64,000 nucleotides of DNA from Algoriphagus formosus (GTDB lineage Bacteria > Bacteroidota > Bacteroidia > Cytophagales > Cyclobacteriaceae), in NCBI RefSeq assembly GCF_002807035.1, contig NZ_NIUC01000001.1, positions 186,001 to 250,000 on the forward strand, written 5' to 3'. Shown in pieces: positions 44,093 to 53,348 of the stretch. The translations under genes were made by a program, and so were the position numbers. Numbering within the stretch: the first letter of the stretch is position 1; every line of letters begins with the position of its first letter. The notes beneath the pieces were generated by a model. The model worked only from the letters and a program-made list of their open reading frames with translations, searched no databases and had not been told where the DNA came from.

Positions 44093-45091
44093 ATGCTAGG
44101 AATTGTTTTAGATAGAAATCTCGCCGATAAAATTGAGTTGAGAGAGGTGAGCATACCTTCACTCATGTCAAATCAGGTGAAAGTAAAAATCAAGGCCGCT
44201 GCGCTAAATCATCGGGATGAATGGTGTAGACAAGGGCTCTACCCAAATATTTCCGATGGAGTGATTTTGGGTTCTGATGGAGCTGGAATTATTGAAGAAG
44301 TGGGTTCAAAAGTTTCCTCTTGGAAAGTAGGTCAAGAGGTCATCATAAATCCGGCTCTGCATTGGGGAGAGGATCAAAAGGCCCAATCCAATGATTTTCA
44401 AATCTTGGGGATGCCAGAGCATGGGACCCTTTCAGAACAGGTCATTGTAACAGCTGATCGACTTCATCTGAAGCCTTCTCATTTGAATTGGGAAGAAGCC
44501 GCAGCGCTGCCTTTGGCAGGCTTGACCGCTTTTAGAGCATTGGTATATCAGGGAAAAGTCACACCAAGCGATCAGGTCCTGATTACAGGCTTTGGAGGTG
44601 GAGTTGCACAGTTTGCAGCACAATTTTCAAAAGCTTTAGGCGCTAAGGTATATGTATCTAGTAGTCAGGATTCTAAAGTTCAAAAAGCCCTCGAAATTGG
44701 GCTAGATGGAGGCTTCAATTACAGAGATGATGATTGGACTAAGAAAGCCCAAAACGAAACAGGAGGATTTGATTTAATTATTGATGGGGCTTCAGGTGAT
44801 GGCTTGAATGACTTGATCAAAGTTTCTCGTCCAGGGGCTAGGATAGTCATCTACGGAGCAACTCAGGGAAACCCAGGTAAATTGGAAGCGAGACGGATTT
44901 TTTGGAATCAGCTAAAAATCATGGGCAGCACCATGGGTTCGGATAATGACTTCTCTGAAATGCTGAAGTTGGTGGAAGAAAAGGAAATCAAGCCTTTGGT
45001 AGATCAAGTCTTTCCTTTTGAAAATGCCGTAGCTGCATTTGACAGAATGCGGGATGGAAAACAGTTGGGGAAAATTGTTCTTAAGCCTTAA
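44093..45091 (+). CDS. Medium-chain dehydrogenase/quinone oxidoreductase-like protein
   Basis: A 332-residue MDR-family protein. The N-terminal GroES-like domain has NHRDEWCRQGLYPN and LGSDGAGIIEEVGSKV; the Rossmann region has GFGGGVAQFAAQFSKALGAKVYVSSS. It lacks the catalytic zinc Cys/His set of alcohol dehydrogenases and so resembles NADPH quinone oxidoreductases. Starts 2 bp after dnaB; overlaps the convergent PGDYG gene by 11 bp. Confidence 0.9.
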   Translation: MLGIVLDRNLADKIELREVSIPSLMSNQVKVKIKAAALNHRDEWCRQGLYPNISDGVILGSDGAGIIEEVGSKVSSWKVGQEVIINPALHWGEDQKAQSNDFQILGMPEHGTLSEQVIVTADRLHLKPSHLNWEEAAALPLAGLTAFRALVYQGKVTPSDQVLITGFGGGVAQFAAQFSKALGAKVYVSSSQDSKVQKALEIGLDGGFNYRDDDWTKKAQNETGGFDLIIDGASGDGLNDLIKVSRPGARIVIYGATQGNPGKLEARRIFWNQLKIMGSTMGSDNDFSEMLKLVEEKEIKPLVDQVFPFENAVAAFDRMRDGKQLGKIVLKP

Positions 45092-45575
45092 CTGCCTTGT
45101 AAGTCTCACCAAACTCCTTTTTGGCAATTCGGTAAATTTCTGAAAAATCCAGTGGGCATACCAGAAAGTCACCTTCTTTGACTACCATGCTTTCACCCCA
45201 AGGAGCTATAAAAGTAAGCTCCTCATCACTTTTGAAGTGCTCTAGGTCTTGGGCATTGACTTCAATTGCATTGATTTTCCCGATCGGATGGTAGCTGGCC
45301 CAGCCTTTTGACAAGCTTTGATGGATTTGGTATTTACTTTCGAAGACCTCCTTACCAACCAAGTATTGCTCACCTGAACTGGTTTGATTTTCAACCAAAA
45401 AATCACCTTCCTTCGCCGTGTTTTGGGTTTCTACACCATCTGATGTTCGGGTAATTACTTTTTCCCCCGGCTTTGCTTTTTTAGCAGTCACAAGCGTTTT
45501 CTTTTCGTAGGTTTTACCCTTTTCTTCAATTCTCGGAATGAAGTATTCGAGCATTTCTTTCTGTGTGACTGCCAT
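45081..45575 (-). CDS. PGDYG-domain protein
   Basis: A 164-residue soluble protein with features of the PGDYG domain: KEGDFLVENQTSSGEQYLVGKEVFESKYQIH (core GDFLV and EVFESKY). A second GDFLVCPL motif occurs about 80 residues later, suggesting an internal repeat. Function unknown; such proteins are sometimes fused to phage or NAD-binding proteins. It is monocistronic, convergent with the MDR gene. Confidence 0.72.
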   Translation of the reverse strand: MAVTQKEMLEYFIPRIEEKGKTYEKKTLVTAKKAKPGEKVITRTSDGVETQNTAKEGDFLVENQTSSGEQYLVGKEVFESKYQIHQSLSKGWASYHPIGKINAIEVNAQDLEHFKSDEELTFIAPWGESMVVKEGDFLVCPLDFSEIYRIAKKEFGETYKAVKA

Positions 45576-45661
45576 AAAAATTCCTGATTTTTTAACTAGC
45601 TGAATTTCAATTTACTAAATTGTATAAAAATGTTTTTCTCCAAAAATCCAAAATCACTTTT

Positions 45662-46837
45662 ATGAAGACTTTAGCCGAAAAATTTGATGCGAAGACTGGA
45701 AACAAACGAATCCTTGCCCTGGATGGTGGGGGGATTCGAGGTGCATTGACGCTTGGGTATTTGAAACACATTGAAGACCTTATTCGAAAACAGCACTCAA
45801 AACCAGACATGTTGCTTTGTGAGTACTTTGACATGATAGGAGGGACAAGTACCGGGTCTATCATTGCCGCGGCCTTGGCCAAAGGAATGTCTGTGGATGA
45901 AATCCGGGATAAATACTTTGAGCTAGGCACAAAAATCTTTGGCAAGAAATACAGATGGTATCGGATTTTCGAGATTGATGATCTTCTGAAAGCCAAATAT
46001 GACGATAAGGCCTTGATCTCTGAACTGAAAAACGTATTCGGGGACACTTTGCTTGGGGATCAGAAGGAAATCAAAACAGCTCTTGTCATCGTAGCTAAGC
46101 GTGCAGATACCAATTCCGTTTGGCCCTTGAATAACCATCCCAAAGGAAAGTTTTATGACACAGAGCACGGGAATAATAAGGCCATACCCGTTTGGGAATG
46201 TGTACGCGCGAGTGCAGCGGCTCCTACTTATTTTCTTCCACAAAGCATCCATGTGGGTGGAAAGGACAGCTATGCCGCATTTGTAGACGGTGGAGTAAGC
46301 ATGGCCAATAACCCTGCTCTGCAGATGTTGATGGTCGCTACGCTTAAAGGATTCCCCTATCATTGGGAAATGGGTGAGGATAAATTGATGGTCGTGTCAG
46401 TAGGGACAGGAATGACTCGCTGGAAAAAGTTACCTCGACGAATCAGTAAAAGTCACCTGCTGAATTGGGCTTCCAATCTTCCAGAAATGTTCATGCAAGA
46501 TGCCAGTTGGCAAAATCAACAAATCATGCAATGGCTATCGCGCTCGCCTACAGCGGTTGAGATTGATAGTGAAGTGACTGCTTTGGAAGATGATATTCTT
46601 ACGGATGAACCAGGAAGAAAAAAGGGATTGATTCACTACCTACGCTACAATGTGATGCTAGACGTGGAAGATCTGAATGAGCGATTTAAGCCCTCGAAAC
46701 CATATACTCAAAAGCAGGTGGATAGCCTAGCCGCGATGGATAATGCAAAAAACTGTCGAAAATTATATGATTTAGGCCACATGGCGGGAGCACAGGAGAT
46801 CAAGCAAGAGCATTTTCCTGCAAATTTCAAAATTTGA
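45662..46837 (+). CDS. Patatin-like phospholipase
   Basis: A 391-residue patatin-fold lipid hydrolase with a Ser-Asp dyad. The oxyanion motif is ALDGGGIRGALTLGYL, the nucleophile lies in GGTSTGSIIAAALAKG (GxSxG), and the catalytic Asp in VDGGVSMANNPALQ. The gene stands alone; no cyclase or other partner of a CBASS-type defence operon lies beside it, so a general phospholipase or lipid-remodelling role is more likely. The ATG at 45662 replaces an upstream TTG (45620). Confidence 0.9.
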   Translation: MKTLAEKFDAKTGNKRILALDGGGIRGALTLGYLKHIEDLIRKQHSKPDMLLCEYFDMIGGTSTGSIIAAALAKGMSVDEIRDKYFELGTKIFGKKYRWYRIFEIDDLLKAKYDDKALISELKNVFGDTLLGDQKEIKTALVIVAKRADTNSVWPLNNHPKGKFYDTEHGNNKAIPVWECVRASAAAPTYFLPQSIHVGGKDSYAAFVDGGVSMANNPALQMLMVATLKGFPYHWEMGEDKLMVVSVGTGMTRWKKLPRRISKSHLLNWASNLPEMFMQDASWQNQQIMQWLSRSPTAVEIDSEVTALEDDILTDEPGRKKGLIHYLRYNVMLDVEDLNERFKPSKPYTQKQVDSLAAMDNAKNCRKLYDLGHMAGAQEIKQEHFPANFKI

Positions 46838-46838
46838 C

Positions 46839-47171
46839 CTAGTCTAGGTCATATTCGAACAGGAAGTTTTGATAGGCATTTTGCAGTTCACGGAGCGCTT
46901 TCGATTCCTTGAGTTGCTTGGCCAGTTCAATTCCTGATTCGAAAGTTTCTTTGGCTTCTTGGATCAGTTCGTTTTCTGCAAAAAAGTGAGCTGATGGAAA
47001 ATAGACCGGTAAATATTCAGGAAAATCCTTTAGAACTTTCCTAAAGTAAAATAGAGCTTTATCAGGTTGACTAGTTTCAGTTTCCAAGGCTAAGGCGTAC
47101 CAGTTAAAGGGGTTGTTAGGTTCTTCTTTTGCAAACTCTTCTAAAAGTCTAAGTCGCTCTAAATTGGCCAT
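46839..47171 (-). CDS. Small tetratricopeptide-repeat protein
   Basis: A 110-residue protein of about three TPR helical pairs: NNPFNWYALALETETSQPDKALFYFRKVLKDFPEYLPVYF contains the pattern W-x2-L-G-x-Y-type of TPR (in part NWYALALETE). Probably a small protein-interaction adaptor. It is convergent with the patatin gene (1 bp apart). Confidence 0.8.
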   Translation of the reverse strand: MANLERLRLLEEFAKEEPNNPFNWYALALETETSQPDKALFYFRKVLKDFPEYLPVYFPSAHFFAENELIQEAKETFESGIELAKQLKESKALRELQNAYQNFLFEYDLD

Positions 47172-47245
47172 GAATTGTTTTTTTAATTAAGGTCTTACTG
47201 TTATTTTCACGACAAATAAATCTAAAATAATCAAATTCTAAACCA

Positions 47246-47983
47246 ATGAAGATTCTTGTATGTATCACCCACGTGCCAGATACGACGTCAAAGATTCAAT
47301 TCACTGACAATAATACAAAGTTTGACACCACAGGGGTTCAATTTATCATCGGTCCGTACGACGACTACGCATTGGCTCGAGCAGTTGAGCTAAGAGATCA
47401 AACTGGAGGTAAATTGACTGTGTTAAATGTAGGACTTGCAGAAAGTGACCCTACACTGCGAAAGGCATTGGCTATCGGTGCTGACGAAGCGATCCGAGTA
47501 AATGCTGAGCCAAAAGATTCTTTCTTTGTAGCCTCTCAAATCGCTCATTATGCCAAAGAAGGAGGCTATGACTTGATTCTGATGGGTAGAGAGTCTATCG
47601 ATTTCAATGGCGGAATGGTTCATGGAATGGTCGGAGAAATCCTAGGTATGCCATCCTTTTCTCCAGTAATGAAGCTGGATGTGGAAGGAAGCACTGTGAA
47701 AATGGCCCGTGAGATTGAAGGAGGAAAGGAAATGCTTGAAGCTACCCTTCCTTTGATCGCTGGATGTCAGGAGCCCATCGCAGAGTGGAAAATTCCAAAC
47801 ATGCGGGGAATCATGTCTGCCCGAACAAAGCCTTTGAACGTAGTGGAAGCCGTTTCTGAGGAAACACAAGCTGAAGCTACCCAATACCAGCTTCCTCCTG
47901 CAAAAGGTGCTGTGAAGCTCATCGATAAGGACAATGTTGGAGAGCTAGTGAAGCTTTTGAAAAATGAAGCTAAAGTCCTTTAA
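47246..47983 (+). CDS. etfB: Electron transfer flavoprotein beta subunit
   Basis: A 245-residue ETF beta subunit that binds AMP and, with EtfA, accepts electrons from acyl-CoA dehydrogenases. Signature regions are MKILVCITHVPDTTSKI at the start, GPYDDYALARAVELRD, and the C-terminal VEAVSEETQAEATQYQLPP region. It is followed 34 bp later by etfA. Confidence 0.95.
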   Translation: MKILVCITHVPDTTSKIQFTDNNTKFDTTGVQFIIGPYDDYALARAVELRDQTGGKLTVLNVGLAESDPTLRKALAIGADEAIRVNAEPKDSFFVASQIAHYAKEGGYDLILMGRESIDFNGGMVHGMVGEILGMPSFSPVMKLDVEGSTVKMAREIEGGKEMLEATLPLIAGCQEPIAEWKIPNMRGIMSARTKPLNVVEAVSEETQAEATQYQLPPAKGAVKLIDKDNVGELVKLLKNEAKVL

Positions 47984-48017
47984 TTCAATTAAATAAAGAA
48001 TTTAAAATCAAGATAAT

Positions 48018-48986
48018 ATGGCAATTTTAGTATATATAGAACACGCGGGAGGTAAGGTAAAAAAGACAAGTCTTGAGGCAGTATCTTTTGCAAATGCTTT
48101 GGCAGCTAAAACCAACGAAGGAGAAGTCGTCGCTGTAGCATTAGGTGCTATCGGAGATGATGAGTTAGCTTCTGTGGGTTCTGCCGGTGCTGCAAAAGTA
48201 TTGCATGCATCAGATGACAGGCTTTCTGCGGGAGTAATTCAGGCACATGCATCAGCTGTTGCTCAGGCATTCGAGAAGGTAGGAGCAAAGACCGTAGTTT
48301 TAGCAAAGTCATCTCTGGGTGATGCTGTAGCTGCCCGATTGGCAATTAAAATTAAAGCGGGACTTGTTTCAAACGTAGTCGAATTGCCCGATACAAGTTC
48401 AGGGTACCAAGTAAAAAGAAGTATTTACACCGGAAAGGCTTTTGCCATGACGGCAGTAGAAACTGAAAATAAAATCTTGGCGATCAAAAAGAATGCTGTT
48501 GACTTGAAAACGGATGGTGCTCCAGCAAGTGTGGAATCCTTTGAAGTTAGCTTGGCAGATTCTGATTTTGCTTCGAAAATCACATCTACTGAGCAGGCTA
48601 CAGGTGAAATACTACTTCCTGAAGCTGACATCGTAGTATCAGGCGGACGTGGAATGAAAGGTCCTGAGAATTGGGGAATGATCGAAGACTTGGCCAAAAC
48701 CTTGGGAGCTGCAACAGGCTGTTCAAAGCCAGTTTCTGACATCGGTTGGAGACCTCATCACGAGCACGTAGGCCAAACTGGTGTAAAAGTTGCACCAACT
48801 TTATACGTAGCAATAGGAATTTCAGGCGCTATTCAGCATCTTGCGGGCGTAAACTCTTCAAAATATATCGTCGTGATCAATAAAGATCCGGAAGCTCCAT
48901 TTTTCAAAGCTGCGGATTATGGGATCGTAGGAGATGCTTTTGAAGTTGTTCCTAAGTTGAACGAAGCGCTTAAAGCTGAACTCTAA
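48018..48986 (+). CDS. etfA: Electron transfer flavoprotein alpha subunit
   Basis: A 322-residue ETF alpha subunit with FAD. The FAD-binding region near the C-terminus, VAIGISGAIQHLAGVNSSKY and INKDPEAPFFKAADYGIVGD, is complete. It pairs with EtfB in the same operon; together they feed electrons from beta-oxidation to ETF:quinone oxidoreductase, which is not in this window. Confidence 0.96.
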   Translation: MAILVYIEHAGGKVKKTSLEAVSFANALAAKTNEGEVVAVALGAIGDDELASVGSAGAAKVLHASDDRLSAGVIQAHASAVAQAFEKVGAKTVVLAKSSLGDAVAARLAIKIKAGLVSNVVELPDTSSGYQVKRSIYTGKAFAMTAVETENKILAIKKNAVDLKTDGAPASVESFEVSLADSDFASKITSTEQATGEILLPEADIVVSGGRGMKGPENWGMIEDLAKTLGAATGCSKPVSDIGWRPHHEHVGQTGVKVAPTLYVAIGISGAIQHLAGVNSSKYIVVINKDPEAPFFKAADYGIVGDAFEVVPKLNEALKAEL

Positions 48987-48991
48987 TTTTT

Positions 48992-49588
48992 GTGGAAAAA
49001 GTTATTGAACTGGAAATTTTAGGTCTTTCTTCTAACCATTCTCAGTCAGGATCTTTTACTTTGGTACTGGGAGAGGTTGGAGGAATCCGCCGTCTACCCA
49101 TCGTCATTGGGATGTTTGAAGCTCAGGCAATTGCCCTGGAGATTGAAAAAATCATTCCTAATCGTCCGATGACGCATGACTTATTTAAATCATTTGCTAC
49201 AGGATTCAATTATGATATCGATCGAGTAGTGATTACTGATATGAAAGAAGGCGTGTATTACGCCAAAATTCAATGTCGTAGTGATCAGGTCGATGCAGAA
49301 ATCGATTCTAGGCCATCCGATGCTATTGCCATTGCAATTCGCTTTGGTTGTCCGATATTCTGTAGCGAAAAGGTGATGTCGGAAGGTGGCGTGGAGCATT
49401 TCGATGTAGAAGAGCCCCAAACCAAAAGTACCAAGTCAACTTCTTCACAAAAATTTACTGCAAAGAAAGAACCATCCTTGAAGGATTTTAGCTTGGATAA
49501 ACTCAATCAATTGCTGGATAAAGCAATCGCTGATGAGGACTATGAAAAAGCTGCGCGAATCAGGGATGAAATTAATAAACGAAACTAG
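48992..49588 (+). CDS. Bifunctional nuclease-family protein with C-terminal UVR-type motif
   Basis: A 198-residue protein of the BFN/DUF151 family (IELEILGLSSNHSQSGSFTLVLGEVGGIRRLPIVIG at the N-terminus, ending GMFEAQAIALEIEK). Residues about 165-195 (LNQLLDKAIADEDYEKAARIRDEI) match a UVR motif as seen in UvrB/UvrC partners. Start GTG at 48992, 6 bp after etfA. Function beyond DNA/RNA nuclease activity claimed for the family is unknown. Confidence 0.85.
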   Translation: MEKVIELEILGLSSNHSQSGSFTLVLGEVGGIRRLPIVIGMFEAQAIALEIEKIIPNRPMTHDLFKSFATGFNYDIDRVVITDMKEGVYYAKIQCRSDQVDAEIDSRPSDAIAIAIRFGCPIFCSEKVMSEGGVEHFDVEEPQTKSTKSTSSQKFTAKKEPSLKDFSLDKLNQLLDKAIADEDYEKAARIRDEINKRN

Positions 49589-49595
49589 GACTTCG

Positions 49596-49623
49596 AAAAA
49601 AGCCTGAGAGATCAGGCTTTTTT
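49596..49623 (+). terminator. Terminator after the etf operon
   Basis: AAAAAAGCCTGA-GAGA-TCAGGCTTTTTT, a perfect stem with T-run, 8 bp after the bifunctional nuclease stop. Confidence 0.9.
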
Positions 49624-49639
49624 ATTGCTCCCTATTCTC

Positions 49640-49647
49640 TAATTTTG
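49640..49647 (+). promoter_or_regulatory. Putative -7 box of the nucleoside transporter gene
   Basis: TAATTTTG, exact TAnnTTTG match, 25 bp before the ATG and downstream of the preceding terminator. No convincing -33 box. Confidence 0.35.
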
Positions 49648-49672
49648 AGGCTTCTGCTTCAACAGGAATTCT

Positions 49673-50956
49673 ATGGATTATATCAGAGGTATCATTGGTT
49701 TGCTTGTCATCGTGGCAATTGCTTACATTTTTTCCGCAAACCGACGAAAAGTAGATTGGAGACTAGTACTCATAGGAATTGCTCTCCAATTAGTTTTTGG
49801 AATTCTGATCACCAAAGTACCAATCGTAGCTTCCGGCTTTTCGGCTTTATCCAGTGCATTTGTAAAATTTCTGAGCTTCAGTGAGGCAGGAGCAAGGTTT
49901 ATTTTCGGCGATCTGGCAGGAGATAGTTTCGGATTCATATTCGCTTTTAAGGTTTTACCGACCATTATTTTCTTTTCTACCGTTTCTGCCGGGCTGTATT
50001 ACTTAGGAATTCTTCAAAAAGTTGTATTTGGAATCGCCTGGATAATGGCACGTACGATGCGACTGTCCGGTCCGGAAAGTCTCTCTGCAGCGGGAAATAT
50101 TTTCTTGGGACAAACCGAAGCGCCACTACTTGTTCGCCCCTTTATTCCCAATATGACCAAGTCAGAACTGATGTGTTTGATGACGGGTGGTATGGCGACG
50201 ATAGCAGGAGGTGTTCTGGCAGGTTATGTAGCTTTTTTGGGAGGAGATAGTCTAGAAGAGCAAAGTAAATTTGCCGCTTACTTGTTGGGAGCGAGTATTA
50301 TGAATGCACCGGCTGCAATAGTGCTTTCAAAGATTTTCATCCCTGAAGTGGAAAAAGAGCGGGTCGAAGAAAAGCTGGAAGTGAGTAAGGAAAGTATGGG
50401 AGTTAACCTGATCGACGCTATGTCTATTGGTGCTTCCGAAGGATTAAAGCTTGCTCTCAACGTAGGAGCGATGCTTTTAGCCTTTATCGCGGTGATTGCA
50501 GCTGTCAATTACTTCTTAAACGATTTGATCGGAGAAGTGACAGGAATCAATGGCTTTGTGGTAAGTACTACCGGAGGACAGTTTGATGGCTTTTCCTTAG
50601 AATATATTTTTGGGCAGGTATTCCGAGTCTTCGCCTGGGTTATTGGCGTAGAGTGGACAGATACCCTGCAGGTAGGAAGTCTCTTGGGTCAAAAGACTGT
50701 AATCAATGAATTTGTCGCGTACTTGAGTCTTTCCGAAATGAAGGAGGTAGGTTCTCTTTCTCCCAAGTCAATCGTGATTGCAACCTATGCACTTTGCGGC
50801 TTTTCTAATTTCAGTTCAATTGCCATTCAATTGGGAGGAATCAGCATCATCGCTCCAAATAAACAAGGAACCCTCAGTAAACTCGGTTTGATTTCCCTTT
50901 TTGCTGCTTCGCTTGCTTGTATGATGACAGCTACGATAGCGGGAATGTTATTTTAG
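49673..50956 (+). CDS. nupC: Concentrative nucleoside transporter (NupC/CNT family)
   Basis: A 427-residue inner-membrane symporter. CNT signatures: GLLVIVAIAYIFSANRRKVDWR at the N-terminus, NIFLGQTEAPLLVRPFI near the middle (QTEAP is the sugar/base site motif) and GFSNFSSIAIQLGG in the C-terminal part. It imports nucleosides with Na+ or H+. Monocistronic. Confidence 0.95.
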   Translation: MDYIRGIIGLLVIVAIAYIFSANRRKVDWRLVLIGIALQLVFGILITKVPIVASGFSALSSAFVKFLSFSEAGARFIFGDLAGDSFGFIFAFKVLPTIIFFSTVSAGLYYLGILQKVVFGIAWIMARTMRLSGPESLSAAGNIFLGQTEAPLLVRPFIPNMTKSELMCLMTGGMATIAGGVLAGYVAFLGGDSLEEQSKFAAYLLGASIMNAPAAIVLSKIFIPEVEKERVEEKLEVSKESMGVNLIDAMSIGASEGLKLALNVGAMLLAFIAVIAAVNYFLNDLIGEVTGINGFVVSTTGGQFDGFSLEYIFGQVFRVFAWVIGVEWTDTLQVGSLLGQKTVINEFVAYLSLSEMKEVGSLSPKSIVIATYALCGFSNFSSIAIQLGGISIIAPNKQGTLSKLGLISLFAASLACMMTATIAGMLF

Positions 50957-51040
50957 TAGTAAGAGCAGGTCTCAAGAAGTAAGTACTCAGTAGCAGCGAG
51001 CTCGAAAAAGACTTCACCTTGATAAAGTTTTAAAACTGAT

Positions 51041-51077
51041 AAAAAAAAACCCGGAGATGAATCATATCCCCGGGTTT
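51041..51077 (-). terminator. Terminator of the M28 peptidase gene
   Basis: CCCGG ... CCGGG stem (AACCCGG/CCGGGTT arms) with an internal imperfect loop and a T-run of nine on the minus strand, 22 bp after the stop. Confidence 0.8.
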
Positions 51078-51098
51078 GAATTTTTAAGAATTTATTAA

Positions 51099-52574
51099 TT
51101 ACTGATCTCCGTAAAGCTCTTTGCTTGCCTGCTCGTACTTGTCACCTGCAACCCATTTTGGCTTGGAAGGATCGTTGGCGATGAGTTCAGCAGCTCGGAT
51201 ATATGATTTCCAGTATTTCACCGCATAGTCCAGATCAAAGTTGTCCACCTGATCTCCAGGCTTGTGATAATACTTATTGATCTCATCATCAAAGGCTCTA
51301 AAGCCTAATGAAAACGTAGGCGCCGGGATTCCTTTTCTGGCAAAGTTTACATTATCAGAGCGATCATAAAGCCCTTGCTCAGGAGAAGGATCTGCAATTG
51401 CTTCCAATCCAAACTCTGTAACAGCTTGACTAATCAGTGGGTCACTACTTGTTCGTCCCAAGCCAATAACCGTGATTACCTCGGTGTCATTGTATCCGCC
51501 GTTATCAATATTTAGATTGTAGATGATTTGATCAAGAGGAATTAATGGGTTTTCAGCGAAATAGGCTGAGCCCAAGAGTCCTTTTTCCTCTGCGGTCCAA
51601 AGTGCTAGGATGATGGATCGTTTCGGTGGATTTTTTGCAAAGTATTTTGCTGCATTCATTACAGCTACAGTTCCTACTGCATTGTCTCTTGCGCCATTAT
51701 AAATGGAATCTCCCTCTGCATCAGGAGTTCCCACACCCACATGATCATAATGAGCCGAAAGAAGTAAATACTCATCCTTAAGCTCAGGATCAGTTCCCTC
51801 GATCCAGGCCATCACATTTTTTCCTTCGATCTTGGTATTCACCTTTCCTTCTACATTCAGTTGAATGTTTTTTACTTTGCCTTCACTGATACCTTTACTT
51901 AGGGTATTTTCTACATCTTTTACCCATAGGTAAGGTAGATTGGAGCTTTCGCCCTGATCGATCCCCATAGTTGGGCGGTTTAGGTAATTAGCCACCAATT
52001 GCCAAGGAATGGAAGGGATATTAAAGCGCTCCACCAATGCTACAGCTCCGGCTTCTTGCGCTCTGGCAGTCTTTGATCTTCCCAAAGCGAAAAGTGCAGC
52101 AGGACTCATTTGATCAGGTGCGCCTACGTTGGTTATAACGACTTTTCCTTTGACGTCTTTACCGGCAAAGTCTTCTTCCAGGCCAAAGCCTAAGTCAACC
52201 ACCTCATAACTTCCGGTTGCCGCTTCTCCATCCAACACAAGCAATTCCTCCCCTTGAGTGAATTTCGAATCCCCTATCATCAATTCCCCTGTTTTGGGAG
52301 GTTGGGAGAGTCTAAATGGAATATTTTGGAAGTAGCCATCCGATCCAGGGATAGGTTGAGCCTTATATTTTTTGAGATATTTTGCGATGTAATCGTAGGC
52401 TAAGGCCATCTCAGGACGTGCAGGATCTCTTCCCATCAATTCGTCAGAAGCCAAATATGTAAAATGGCCTATCGCTTCTTTGTCTTTAAATCGTTTTTCG
52501 ATCGTCTCTTGCTGTGCAGTAGCGAGGCCTGAAAGTGAGACTAACAGTGCCAAGCTTAAAATCTTTTTGTTCAT
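51099..52574 (-). CDS. Exported M28-family zinc aminopeptidase-like protein
   Basis: A 491-residue peptidase with a signal peptide (SLALLVSLSGLATAQ). Zinc ligands appear in order: SAHYDHVG, NGARDNAVGT, AEEKGLLGS (Glu pair) and NLNIDNGGYND, with PDQMSPAALFALGRSK in the PA-like inserted domain. Probably a periplasmic or surface peptidase acting on N-terminal residues. The ATG at 52574 is chosen because the longer frame starts with TTG and would precede the signal peptide by ten residues. Confidence 0.92.
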   Translation of the reverse strand: MNKKILSLALLVSLSGLATAQQETIEKRFKDKEAIGHFTYLASDELMGRDPARPEMALAYDYIAKYLKKYKAQPIPGSDGYFQNIPFRLSQPPKTGELMIGDSKFTQGEELLVLDGEAATGSYEVVDLGFGLEEDFAGKDVKGKVVITNVGAPDQMSPAALFALGRSKTARAQEAGAVALVERFNIPSIPWQLVANYLNRPTMGIDQGESSNLPYLWVKDVENTLSKGISEGKVKNIQLNVEGKVNTKIEGKNVMAWIEGTDPELKDEYLLLSAHYDHVGVGTPDAEGDSIYNGARDNAVGTVAVMNAAKYFAKNPPKRSIILALWTAEEKGLLGSAYFAENPLIPLDQIIYNLNIDNGGYNDTEVITVIGLGRTSSDPLISQAVTEFGLEAIADPSPEQGLYDRSDNVNFARKGIPAPTFSLGFRAFDDEINKYYHKPGDQVDNFDLDYAVKYWKSYIRAAELIANDPSKPKWVAGDKYEQASKELYGDQ

Positions 52575-52620
52575 CTGATTGGGTTTAATTGCCTGAAAAT
52601 ACAAGAAATAGAAATAGCGT

Positions 52621-53337
52621 TTAACTCAAATTCGAAACTTCTTCCTTTTTAATCCCTATATCCATTAAAATTGCCCGAAAATGTACAGGTAATTCTGCTT
52701 TAATTCGGATTACCTCATTTTCAATCGGGTGGGTGAACTCCAGAGTATGGGCATGAAGCAGCATCTTTTGAAGCTTGAATTGTGACTCAAAAAACTTGTT
52801 TTGTTTATTGTCTCCGTGTTTCTTATCTCCGATTATGTAATGTCTGGCTTGTGCTAAATGCCTTCTAATCTGATGTGTTCGGCCCGTTTCAGGAGAAAGC
52901 TCAAGTAAAGCGTAGCGACTGCTCGAATAACGTCCTGTGGTATCAAAGGGGATTTCTGCTGAGCAAAGGACTTTAAAGCGGGTAATTGCCTCCTGAAGTC
53001 TTTTGCTTCGCTCACTTTCAAGCGGTCGATCAAAAGTACCCACAGCTTCTCTCGGTACACCCCGCACCAGGGCTAGGTAAGTTTTTTTCACCCTTCGCTC
53101 AGCAAATTCCTTTTCAATCAGTGGAATCAACTCTCGATTCTTAGTGAAAAGTAAAACCCCTGAAGTAGCCCTGTCTAATCGGTGAACGGGATGGACGTAG
53201 ACACCAATTTGATCCCGAAGCATTTGGATGGCAAACTCATGCTGCTCCTCTGCTGCTATTCTTGTTCTGTGCACCAAAAGTCCGGCCGGCTTATTAATGG
53301 CAATTAGCCCAGCATCTTCATAAAGAATCTCCAGCAT
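52621..53337 (-). CDS. truC: tRNA pseudouridine synthase C
   Basis: A 238-residue RluA-type enzyme making pseudouridine at U65 of tRNA in E. coli. It matches TruC closely: MLEILYEDAGLIAINKPAG at the N-terminus, catalytic HRLDRATSGVLLF, RRHLAQARHYIIGDKKHGD and a C-terminal LHAHTLEFTHP segment. The start is the ATG at 53337; a longer frame begins within the mnmA 3' end. It follows mnmA closely (12-bp gap), so both tRNA-modification genes are co-transcribed. Confidence 0.92.
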   Translation of the reverse strand: MLEILYEDAGLIAINKPAGLLVHRTRIAAEEQHEFAIQMLRDQIGVYVHPVHRLDRATSGVLLFTKNRELIPLIEKEFAERRVKKTYLALVRGVPREAVGTFDRPLESERSKRLQEAITRFKVLCSAEIPFDTTGRYSSSRYALLELSPETGRTHQIRRHLAQARHYIIGDKKHGDNKQNKFFESQFKLQKMLLHAHTLEFTHPIENEVIRIKAELPVHFRAILMDIGIKKEEVSNLS

Positions 53338-53348
53338 CTGATTCAGAT

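Noticed and set aside
45662..46837. Patatin as an effector of a CBASS anti-phage system
   Set aside because: No cyclic-nucleotide synthase or ubiquitin-like/JAB genes are adjacent; neighbours are a PGDYG and a TPR gene.
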